The notes under the pieces: model-generated
Seen by the model: only the letters and a program-made list of their open reading frames with translations
Told to the model about the DNA's origin: nothing
Database searches by the model: none
Shown: piece by piece, positions 1-6,132 of the stretch
How the letters are laid out: the number at the start of each line of letters is the position of its first letter
How positions within the stretch are numbered: the stretch's first letter is position 1
Assembly (NCBI GenBank): GCA_020721025.1
Contig: DYNO01000139.1
Coordinates: forward strand, 1-8,903
Direction: 5' to 3'
DNA: 8,903 nucleotides
DNA from: Thiomargarita sp.
GTDB lineage: Bacteria; Pseudomonadota; Gammaproteobacteria; Beggiatoales; Beggiatoaceae
Position numbers and translations under genes: made by a program

Positions 1-295
1 TATACAAGCCAGAAATGTGCTCCAATATTTCACCTAGCGTATCATAACCATAGGTTTTAATATCCTCTCGATCCACCACCACCACATTGGCAGGAATTTC
101 ACTGACCTTTTGAGAAACTTTGCCGGCAGTAGTAATCCGCTCATTCAGCAAATCTTCGAGCGATAAATCTAACAACCGTTGTAGGTTCTCGCTCGCGGTC
201 AGTGTGTTGGTGATTTCCACGGCATTGCTGTGCGTTGCCCACAGCATACAGAAACTAAAAATGAGATAATTCAATCTGTTCATGGTCTGCGTCAT
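1..295 (-). CDS. TonB-dependent outer-membrane receptor, N-terminal part (truncated by window edge)
   Basis: The minus-strand reading frame stays open from position 295 to the window edge, giving 98 residues. The first 25 residues form a Sec signal peptide with a hydrophobic core (LNYLIFSFCMLW) ending near THSNA-V. A short linker follows, with LDLSLEDLL and then ITTAGKVSQKVSEIPA. The beginning of a plug domain comes next: NVVVVDREDIKTYGYDTL and GEILEHISGLY. This is the usual order in TonB-dependent receptors, where the plug closes an outer-membrane beta-barrel and import is powered by TonB-ExbBD. The barrel lies outside the window, so the substrate (siderophore, cobalamin, other) cannot be named. 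Start is either ATG at 295 or ATG at 283; neither has a clear ribosome-binding site, and both give the same signal peptide core. The gene is divergent from dapA. Confidence 0.85.
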   Translation of the reverse strand, partial: MTQTMNRLNYLIFSFCMLWATHSNAVEITNTLTASENLQRLLDLSLEDLLNERITTAGKVSQKVSEIPANVVVVDREDIKTYGYDTLGEILEHISGLY

Positions 296-671
296 TCTTT
301 GAGAGTTAGGGTTCTGCGAGATTATTTTTTAGATTCACCGAACTTCACATGCTACATTTTATGGAAGTAATTCAATTTAACAATCACATCAACCAATTCA
401 ACTACTGGAAATGGGCAACAATAACTTTAAGATAAGGAATGATTCAAGTTTTCAACAGAGACGCGCAGCAAACATTATATAATATTTTCTGCAACCAGTT
501 GTATTTTTTATAGTAACCGAGAGTTATTGTTTACATACAAAAATATGGCAACTTTGATTCCACCAAAATTTTATCAACTGCGTGTAAAATAGAACGGCAA
601 GTTAAACCTGCTTGTGATTTTCAGATAAAAAACGTATTATCAACCCATTTGAGCCTTTCAGGAGATTACTT
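296..671. other. Divergent AT-rich intergenic region between the TonB receptor and dapA
   Basis: This 376-bp spacer must hold the promoters for both divergent genes. I see no tRNA, riboswitch or long hairpin in it. It is strongly AT-rich around 470-600. The dapA ribosome-binding site AGGAGA is at 660-665. A 24-codon open frame (361-435) lacks a ribosome-binding site and is not called. No convincing minus-strand promoter for the receptor and no Fur-type palindrome was recognised by eye. Confidence 0.6.
530..558 (+). promoter_or_regulatory. Candidate sigma-70 promoter for dapA
   Basis: TTTACA at 530-535 (five of six to the -35 consensus) is followed after 17 bp by TTTGAT at 553-558 (four of six to the -10 consensus). 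It would leave an untranslated leader of about 105 nt before dapA. The surrounding AT-richness makes chance matches likely, so this is only a candidate. Confidence 0.25.
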
Positions 672-1547
672 ATGTATCAAGGTAGTATGGTTGCCATCGT
701 CACCCCCATGACCGCGAATGGCAGTATTGACGAAGCAAATTTTCGGCGATTGATTGATTTTCATATAGAAAATTTAACAGATGCGATTATTGCTGTGGGA
801 ACGACCGGCGAATCTGCCACGTTGGATATGGAAGAACATTGCAAAGTCATCCGCTTTGTCGTGGAGTATGCCGCGAAACGAATTCCCGTCATTGCTGGTA
901 CCGGTTCCAATTCGACAACCGAAGCGATTGAATTAACACAATATGCAAAAAAAGCTGGTGCGGACGCATGTTTATTAGTCACGCCCTATTATAATAAACC
1001 AACTCAAGAAGGCTTATATTTACATTATAAAAAAATAGCGGAAACGGTTGATATTCCACAGATTTTATACAATGTGCCGGGGCGGACGGCGTGCGATATG
1101 TTGCCCAGTACGGTGCAGCGGTTGGCGCAAATTGATAATATTATTGGAATTAAAGAAGCCAAGGCGGACATGGAGCGAATTGATCAGTTGGTGGCGTTTG
1201 CCAATGAAAAATTTGCGGTGTACAGCGGCGATGACATGACGGCACTGGAAACGATTTTGCGCGGCGGCAAGGGGACGATTTCCGTGACCGCGAATGTTGC
1301 CCCCAAAGCAATGCACGAAATGTGTGTGTTAGCGTTGCGTGGTGACCGAGCTGGGGCAGAAGCAATTAACAAGCGGTTGATCGGATTACATAAAGATTTG
1401 TTTGTTGAAGCCAATCCAATACCAGTCAAGTGGGCAGTGCATACGTTGGGCTTGATTGACGTGGGAATTCGCCTGCCATTAACGCCGTTATCTCCCGAAT
1501 ATCATGATGTGGTGCGACGGGCAATGTTGCAAGCGCAAGTGATTTAA
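672..1547 (+). CDS. dapA: 4-hydroxy-tetrahydrodipicolinate synthase
   Basis: This cytoplasmic aldolase-type enzyme condenses pyruvate with aspartate semialdehyde, the first committed step toward diaminopimelate and lysine. The 291-residue length is that of the family (E. coli 292), and the alignment is essentially gapless. The TIM-barrel active site is complete: Thr44-Thr45 in VGTTGESATL, Tyr106-Tyr107 in TPYYNKP, Tyr133 in ILYNVPGRT with Arg138, and the Schiff-base Lys161 in IIGIKEA. The ATG at 672 is preceded by AGGAGA at 660-665 with ideal spacing, which fixes the start. The next gene is not bamC or purC, which follow dapA in E. coli; here a small antitoxin-like gene comes next. Because Lys161 and both threonines are present, I expect an active enzyme. 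Confidence 0.97.
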   Translation: MYQGSMVAIVTPMTANGSIDEANFRRLIDFHIENLTDAIIAVGTTGESATLDMEEHCKVIRFVVEYAAKRIPVIAGTGSNSTTEAIELTQYAKKAGADACLLVTPYYNKPTQEGLYLHYKKIAETVDIPQILYNVPGRTACDMLPSTVQRLAQIDNIIGIKEAKADMERIDQLVAFANEKFAVYSGDDMTALETILRGGKGTISVTANVAPKAMHEMCVLALRGDRAGAEAINKRLIGLHKDLFVEANPIPVKWAVHTLGLIDVGIRLPLTPLSPEYHDVVRRAMLQAQVI

Positions 1548-1644
1548 AGATTAAATTGTCTGAACTTTCATTTTCTTGATGGTTGAAATTGACACAAGTA
1601 ATCATGAGAATGAGAGTTTAGATTCAGATATGGGGGAAACTCTG

Positions 1645-1872
1645 ATGCAGATTGTTTTAGATATTCCAGAATCTTTAGTCAATAAATTGAACGAATTACC
1701 GAATCCGCAGCAGTTTTTACAAAAATTACTCACAACATCATTAGAATCTGGATTAGAGCAAGATGAATGGTGGTTATTGTTAGAAAACATTGAAAATATT
1801 GCAGCGGATACTGGCATTGCAGAACTGTCTGAACAGCATGATCGTTATCTGGTTTTAAGCAATCCAACTTAA
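1645..1872 (+). CDS. Small antitoxin-like protein, orphan
   Basis: The ATG at 1645 gives 75 residues and has a strong purine-rich site, GGGGGA at 1632-1637, seven bases upstream. In-frame TTG/ATG codons at 1576/1579 would add up to 23 polar residues but lack such a site, so I prefer 1645. The protein opens with MQIVLDIPESLVNKL, a beta-strand plus helix of the type seen in short antitoxin-like proteins of cyanobacteria and sulfur bacteria. It continues with an amphipathic helix and ends with IAADTGIAELSEQHDRYL. From memory, tails of the form ADTGIxxLxxxHDxYL occur in small proteins encoded just before PIN-domain toxins. No toxin frame follows: the next 550 bases are mostly an inverted-repeat element. 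There are no membrane segments or cysteines. The function is not established, and antitoxin is a weak family-resemblance guess. Confidence 0.55.
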   Translation: MQIVLDIPESLVNKLNELPNPQQFLQKLLTTSLESGLEQDEWWLLLENIENIAADTGIAELSEQHDRYLVLSNPT

Positions 1873-1918
1873 CAAAATGAAGATGCGATAGATTTTTATT
1901 AAATAAAACAGATGGTTC

Positions 1919-2112
1919 CTCGTTCCCATGCGCAGCGTCAAAGCCATTGACTTAAGGAAAAATAGGAAAAAACTAATGTTATTCAAGAACTCAAATTTAA
2001 ACAACGAAACGTTACCAAACAATGTCATAATGAGAAATAATTTCAAATAAAACAAAGACATTCTCGTTCCCATGCGCCGCGTGGGAATGCAGTCCAGACG
2101 CGCCAGCGTCAC
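1919..2112 (+). repeat. Left arm of the inverted repeat
   Basis: The arm runs from CTCGTTCCCATGCGCAGCGTC at its outer end to the complete module ending GACGCGCCAGCGTCAC at its inner end. Between these modules is AT-rich sequence (TTGACTTAAGG, GTTATTCAAGAACTC). Compared with the right arm it carries a small deletion after the first module and a one-base insertion near the middle. That insertion breaks the short reading frame that is open in the right arm. Confidence 0.8.
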
Positions 2113-2220
2113 CAGTTCAAATTTTATTAGCTCAACAATTTGTATTAGGATGTTCCTATCAATGTGGTGAACAGTTCTCCATGAACATGTTAAAAATGAA
2201 TAAGTTGAAAATAATGACTC

Positions 2221-2414
2221 GTGACGCTGGCGCGTCTGGACTGCATTCCCACGCGGCGCATGGGAACGAGAATCTCTTTGTTTTGTTTGAAATAATTTCT
2301 CACCACGACATGATGATTGAAATCTCGTTGTTTGAATTTGAGTTCTTGAATAACATCCATTTTTACCTATTTTTCCTTAAGTCAAAGGCTTTGATGCCGG
2401 CGCATGGGAACGAG
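2221..2414 (-). repeat. Right arm of the inverted repeat
   Basis: This is the reverse complement of the left arm. Read on the minus strand it contains a 56-codon open frame (2360 down to 2190) starting MDVIQELKFKQRDF and running through the repeat module as EILVPMRRVGMQSRRASV into the unique centre. Peptides of this kind arise automatically wherever the module is read in this frame, so I do not call it a gene. Confidence 0.8.
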
Positions 2415-2480
2415 AAAATAACAAAAAAACAGTAGCGTAATCAATGCTCAGTAACCATTCAAATAACCCATTAGACAACC

Positions 2481-2978
2481 ATGTTTAAATCAATCCAAAC
2501 CGCCGACCTTTACGTGCAACTCGTGTTTGACGGACTCAACTTGTTCATCCCGCAACAAGACGTGCTTTCAGTGGAAATCATGGCTGATTTGGAATACACT
2601 CAAACCACAATGGGCGCGATTGGTTGGTTTGGGCAACATGGACATGGGCAAAATTCCCCCGTGTTTTGTTTATCTGAAGATTTATTACTGCTGACCGAAT
2701 TGCCGCGCAACCGAGAATTTTTTATCTTACTCAAGCCGCGTCATGAGGGCGAATTACCTGTGGGAATCACATGTGATCAGGTCGAAGATTTAAACGTGCG
2801 TTACGAACATTTATATATCCAAGATTTACCTACTATCATGCACACCAAAGAAAATCCAGTAAGTAAGCTACTTATTTATAAAGAACAAGTGGCATGTATT
2901 TGTACTGGCATAGACTTGGTACAACATATCGTCAGATTAACCGAAGAATTTACTCACGCTTCAGAATCAATGTCATAG
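2481..2978 (+). CDS. CheW-like chemosensory adaptor domain protein (first of a pair)
   Basis: The 165-residue protein has the layout of a divergent CheW fold. The first strand pair is YVQLVFDGLNLFIP followed by QQDVLSVEI. A region follows that ends in a short hydrophobic strand (SPVFCLSEDLLLL), then EFFILLKP, and VGITCDQVEDLNV, which matches the 'vGllvDsVeev' part of CheW. CheW proteins are cytoplasmic couplers between chemoreceptors and CheA-type histidine kinases. The usual G-x-I-N-x-R-G loop is replaced by GAIGWFGQHGHGQNSP, so this is a remote member and could be a pilus-type (PilI/ChpC-like) adaptor. No ribosome-binding site is obvious before ATG 2481. It is followed two bases later by a second CheW-like gene, suggesting co-translation. 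No receptor or kinase gene is in the window. Confidence 0.6.
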   Translation: MFKSIQTADLYVQLVFDGLNLFIPQQDVLSVEIMADLEYTQTTMGAIGWFGQHGHGQNSPVFCLSEDLLLLTELPRNREFFILLKPRHEGELPVGITCDQVEDLNVRYEHLYIQDLPTIMHTKENPVSKLLIYKEQVACICTGIDLVQHIVRLTEEFTHASESMS

Positions 2979-2980
2979 CT

Positions 2981-3454
2981 ATGGTGGAACAAGAACAGGA
3001 ACAACTCAAACTCAATCGCGCTTGGCTACTGGATTTTGGCAGAGGGTTACAAGCGGCTGTTGGCATTCATGAAATGTCCCATGTTTTATTGGAGGCGCAG
3101 CTGTATGAAATTCCTCGAGCACCACATTATTGCACCGAAGTGCTGGTTTTTGAAGGCATGATCCTGCCCGTCATGGACGTGATTAGCCTGATTGAACAAC
3201 AACATATCGTGCGTGAAGGTTATGACGTGATTGGCATTGCCGTGTATCAAGAAGCCACTACCGGAAACTTGAATTACGCCGCGATGCACCTTGCCACCAT
3301 GCCCACACCGCTGTTTGTCGATAACCGGGATGCCTGCGAATTACCAAAATACTTAGATTATTGGCGACCTTACACATTATCTTGTTTCATGAATGAAGGT
3401 AGAGCCATACCAATTATTGATTTTACTCAACTTTTTACGCCAGAGGATGTATAA
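2981..3454 (+). CDS. CheW-like chemosensory adaptor domain protein (second of a pair)
   Basis: I place the start at ATG 2981, two bases after the stop of the preceding gene, giving 157 residues. The frame is open further upstream to 2894, but that would overlap the first CheW-like gene by 85 bp and add a non-CheW segment. The core AAVGIHEMSHVLLEAQLYEI, then PRAPHYCTEVLVFEGMILPV and MDVISLIEQQ, fits the CheW strand-turn-strand pattern, including the conserved 'vP.aP.y..gv...rG.ilPV.d' section. A repeat of the same strand pattern occurs near the end (LSCFMNEGRAIPIIDFTQLF). No own ribosome-binding site is visible, so translation probably depends on the upstream gene. Two adjacent CheW-like proteins suggest paired adaptors for one signalling array. 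The receptor it serves is unknown. Confidence 0.65.
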   Translation: MVEQEQEQLKLNRAWLLDFGRGLQAAVGIHEMSHVLLEAQLYEIPRAPHYCTEVLVFEGMILPVMDVISLIEQQHIVREGYDVIGIAVYQEATTGNLNYAAMHLATMPTPLFVDNRDACELPKYLDYWRPYTLSCFMNEGRAIPIIDFTQLFTPEDV

Positions 3455-3459
3455 TAACA

Positions 3460-3858
3460 ATGGAAATATTAGTCACGTTGGGCGAAGGTTCACGAGTCGA
3501 TGCACATTTCAAAGGTTTCACCGTTCACACTGATCAAGCAAAAGCAAATGGCGGCGATGAAACGGCACCCGATCCTTTTTCTTACTTTCTCAGTAGTCTA
3601 GCCACCTGTGCGGGAATTTTTATCCTCAGATTCTGTCAAGCGCGCCACATTGCCACTGACGGCATTCAACTACAGATGACCAATGATTGGAATAATGAAA
3701 AGAAATTGGTGGAAAATATTCGCATTCAAATCGACGTACCACCCAGTTTCCCAACAAAATATCTCGACGCGTTGATTCGTGCCACCCAAGAATGCAGTGT
3801 CAAAAAAGCCTTGGCAAATCCGCCAGTGATTGAAGTAACGACGCAAGTGACATCATAA
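3460..3858 (+). CDS. OsmC/Ohr-family protein (thiol peroxidase-like)
   Basis: The 132-residue protein matches the OsmC family in length and motif order. An N-terminal beta segment (MEILVTLGEGSRVDAHFKGF) is followed by DETAPDPFSYFLSSLATCAG, which holds the first conserved cysteine, Cys50. A helix carries Cys59, and the second conserved cysteine, Cys112, lies in TQECSVKKALANPPV. In the family the two conserved cysteines reduce organic hydroperoxides in the cytoplasm; some members of the YhfA-like branch have no proven activity. The family Arg that usually sits near the first strands is not obvious. The gene lies five bases after the second CheW-like gene, with AGAGGA at 3442-3447 as a rather distant ribosome-binding site. 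It may share that transcript, but the functions do not suggest a common pathway. Confidence 0.85.
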   Translation: MEILVTLGEGSRVDAHFKGFTVHTDQAKANGGDETAPDPFSYFLSSLATCAGIFILRFCQARHIATDGIQLQMTNDWNNEKKLVENIRIQIDVPPSFPTKYLDALIRATQECSVKKALANPPVIEVTTQVTS

Positions 3859-3869
3859 ATATTGGAGTC

Positions 3870-3902
3870 AAACCTGTTAGATTTCAGAAACCTGACAGGT
3901 TT
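3870..3902. repeat. 33-bp near-perfect palindrome
   Basis: AAACCTGTTAGATTTC and GAAACCTGACAGGTTT are complementary over 16 bp with two imperfect positions, around a single central A. It lies between the OsmC-family gene and the FtsK-type gene. There is no T-run on the plus-strand side, so it is a poor intrinsic terminator. Palindromes with the core AACCTGTCAGGTTT are widely scattered in several bacterial genomes, and this looks like one copy of such a family. In RNA it would form a hairpin 23 nt upstream of the FtsK-type start codon. Confidence 0.75.
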
Positions 3903-3925
3903 AAAATTAACAATGGGGTTTCAAC

Positions 3926-6067
3926 GTGAACCGAACTCGCCGCACCTCTCGCAGATTTTCCCCACCCAACCCACTCCAAAAATTGCTTGGGCATCGGGTG
4001 AAAGAACTGCTGCTGATATTTTTCTGTTTCATCGGCGTGTATTTACTCGTCTCCTTAGCGACATACGATCCCCTCGATCCGGGATGGTCACACAGCGGAC
4101 AATCGGAAGAAGTGCGTAACAAGGGCGGCATCGCGGGTGCATTATTTGCCGATATTTTTTTCTATCTCTTTGGTTATCTTGCTTATTTATTTCCGTTAGG
4201 CGGTTGCTATATCGGTTGGTTGGTTTATCAAGGCGAACACCGTAAATTACTCAATGAACCACACAAGATGATGGTGCAAGGCATTGGTTTTGTTCTCACC
4301 TTGATCGCCGGGTGTGGGCTTGCCATTGTCCATTTTGCTGACGAAAGTATTTTATTACCCAGTCATGCCGGTGGTTTATTAGGCGTGGTGGTCGGCAAAA
4401 ATTTACAGTATGTTTTCAGTCAGTTAGGTGCAACGTTGTTATTGTTGGCATTATTTTTCACCGGCGTGACTTTTTTAACCGGATTGTCATGGCTCAAAGT
4501 CATGGATATATTGGGCTATTACACGTTAGAATGGACACCAAAAATCAGAGATTTTGTGCGCTATCGTATTTTTCCCTTGCTAATCTTTGGGTCACGACAA
4601 AGTTGGAAAGCGACCACCAAGGCAGCCAATTTTACCGCCCATCGCAGCAAATCCATCTGGTCATCATGGCAACAATGGCGCGAACAACGACGCAATCGGC
4701 AACAACACGCCTATGAAGATGATTATGAGGAATTTTACGATGATGAACCGCTCCCTGATAATCCTGTAAAAAAATCTACAGAAATTGTCAAGCCATCAAC
4801 CATTGAGCCGGTAATGCGAGTGTCGCCCGTTTCTTCTTCAGAGCCATCAGAACCCGCAGTCACGCCTGTAGAAGTAATTGAAAATAATGAAGAATTGGCA
4901 AATCTTTTACCTGCACTCAGTTTGCTCGATCCCGCGCCTAAAAAAGGTGCCGCCCCCAAAGTAAAACAATTGATTCAATGGCTTGTCGCAGCATGTCAAA
5001 GTTTAGAACTTGTAATTAAAGTCAAAGAGGTACATTCTGGTCCCGTTTTAACTGGATTTGAAATTGAAACTCAAACTGCCCTGCCGAGTTCCATCGAAGA
5101 ATTGAGTAGAAATTTAGCAACCGCGCTGCAAGTCGAACGGGTCAGAATCACAGAAACTGCTCAGGATAATTTTTCCATCGAAGTGGCAAACGCCCCACCG
5201 GAACAAATTACCCTCAGAGATTTATTGAATAGCACGGAGTATCAAGCCCATTCATCCGCGGTGACACTGGCATTAGGCAAGGATATTGGCGGTTATCCGT
5301 TGTTGGTCGATTTGACGCGCGCGCCGCATATTTTGATGGCAGGGAGTGATGCGACCGAGAAAAATGCCTTGCTACACAACATGTTACTGAGTTTAGTTTA
5401 TCAATTATCGCCAACTGGCTTGCGTCTCATTTTGGTTGATAATCAATCTCAAGAATTTGCCCAATATGCTGATCTGCCTCATTTGCTTTATCCCTTAATT
5501 TCTGAAGTTGCCCAAGTGCCAAATACTTTGAAATGGTGCGTGCAAGAGATGGAGCGGCGTTATCGGTTGATGGCGAGTCATGGGGTGCGTAATATTGAGG
5601 GTTATAATCAAGCGTTGGAAAGTGGGGAATCGAGCTTTGTCGTGGCAAAACCGTTGCCATATCTGGTGATTGTGATGAGCGAAATTGCAGAATTGACGTT
5701 GAGTAGTATCGGAATTGAAGCAGAAGAGCCAATTAATTTATTGACACAAAAAGCTCGTGCTGCGGGAATTCATCTGATTTTAGCAACACAATTTCCGACA
5801 GTGAATGTGATTACCGGCTTGATTAAATCTAATATTCCAACTCGTATCGCCTTGAAAGTATCGAATAAAAGTGAATCACGGGCAATTTTGGCACAATTGG
5901 GGGCAGAAATTTTATTAGGACAGGGCGACTTGTTTTATCTGACCACCGGCACCGGAATTCCTGTTCGAGCACATGGTTGTTTGGCAAGTCCGCGTGAAGT
6001 CCGTGCGGTCGTGGATAATTTAAAATCCCGCGCCAAACCGCAGTATCATGTTGAAATTGAACAATAA
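3926..6067 (+). CDS. FtsK-type protein with degenerate ATPase site and no gamma domain
   Basis: The 713-residue protein has the FtsK/SpoIIIE architecture. Residues 25-200 form the four-helix membrane domain (helices near 28-47, 73-100, 115-135 and 165-187, with the typical YDPLDPGWSHSG loop). Residues 200-345 are a linker with an acidic patch (263-276). Residues 345-706 align with the alpha-beta motor, for example LALGKDIGG, KWCVQEMERRYRLMASHGVR and ITGLIKSNIPTRIAL. The catalytic signature is lost. The P-loop AGTTGSGKSV is here AGSDATEKNA (residues 472-481), keeping only Gly473 and Lys479. The Walker B VDEFADL is MSEIAEL (584-590), with Asp replaced by Ser585 but Glu586 kept. ATQRPSVD reads ATQFPTVN (620-627). 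The protein stops right after PQYHVEIEQ, so the DNA-reading gamma domain is absent. The start is GTG 3926, since an in-frame stop lies at 3908-3910; GGGG at 3915-3918 serves as ribosome-binding site. I infer a non-translocating paralogue that may keep a membrane or divisome role. Confidence 0.9.
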   Translation: MNRTRRTSRRFSPPNPLQKLLGHRVKELLLIFFCFIGVYLLVSLATYDPLDPGWSHSGQSEEVRNKGGIAGALFADIFFYLFGYLAYLFPLGGCYIGWLVYQGEHRKLLNEPHKMMVQGIGFVLTLIAGCGLAIVHFADESILLPSHAGGLLGVVVGKNLQYVFSQLGATLLLLALFFTGVTFLTGLSWLKVMDILGYYTLEWTPKIRDFVRYRIFPLLIFGSRQSWKATTKAANFTAHRSKSIWSSWQQWREQRRNRQQHAYEDDYEEFYDDEPLPDNPVKKSTEIVKPSTIEPVMRVSPVSSSEPSEPAVTPVEVIENNEELANLLPALSLLDPAPKKGAAPKVKQLIQWLVAACQSLELVIKVKEVHSGPVLTGFEIETQTALPSSIEELSRNLATALQVERVRITETAQDNFSIEVANAPPEQITLRDLLNSTEYQAHSSAVTLALGKDIGGYPLLVDLTRAPHILMAGSDATEKNALLHNMLLSLVYQLSPTGLRLILVDNQSQEFAQYADLPHLLYPLISEVAQVPNTLKWCVQEMERRYRLMASHGVRNIEGYNQALESGESSFVVAKPLPYLVIVMSEIAELTLSSIGIEAEEPINLLTQKARAAGIHLILATQFPTVNVITGLIKSNIPTRIALKVSNKSESRAILAQLGAEILLGQGDLFYLTTGTGIPVRAHGCLASPREVRAVVDNLKSRAKPQYHVEIEQ

Positions 6068-6132
6068 ATAAGCCGTTGCAGTGACAAGTTTCTATTTTCT
6101 TTTGATCCGTCGTTTTAATTCAGGTTTTTTTC

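Larger units (their letters stand above)
1919..2414. repeat. 496-bp inverted-repeat element (MITE- or REP-like) with 194-bp arms
   Basis: Positions 1919-2112 and 2221-2414 are reverse complements of each other at roughly 85-90% identity, separated by a 108-bp unique centre (2113-2220). The inner 50 bp of each arm (2063-2112 and 2221-2270) are identical. They contain two small hairpins of their own: TTCCCATGCG/CGCGTGGGAA and GACGC-GCCA-GCGTC. The outer end of each arm carries a shortened copy of the same CTCGTTCCCATGCG module. No transposase is encoded. The differences between arms are concentrated in the middle (near 2010-2030 and its mirror) and include compensating one-base indels. Any transcript of either strand could fold into a long double-stranded stem. 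I see no convincing target-site duplication. Confidence 0.85.

Noticed and set aside
361..435. 24-codon open frame in the spacer before dapA (starts MEVIQFNNHI)
   Set aside because: It has no ribosome-binding site and no run of regulatory codons that would suggest a leader peptide; such short frames are expected by chance in AT-rich DNA.
1905..2432. AAAACAG on both sides of the inverted-repeat element as a target-site duplication
   Set aside because: The copies are 7 and 11 bases away from the arm ends and sit in low-complexity A-rich sequence, so they do not behave like a true duplication.
2181..2435. 84-codon plus-strand open frame over the right arm, and a matching 85-codon minus-strand frame (1855-2112) over the left arm
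   Set aside because: Both encode the same FEFLNNI...LFFLKS-type string because they are mirror copies of the inverted repeat. Neither has a ribosome-binding site or protein-like composition.
3870..3910. Intrinsic transcription terminator after the OsmC-family gene
   Set aside because: The hairpin is AT-rich and is followed by TAAAATTAAC on the plus strand rather than a run of T.
3862..4119. 85-codon open frame overlapping the start of the FtsK-type gene
   Set aside because: It lies in another frame of a clearly recognisable FtsK-type membrane domain, and its translation has no family resemblance.
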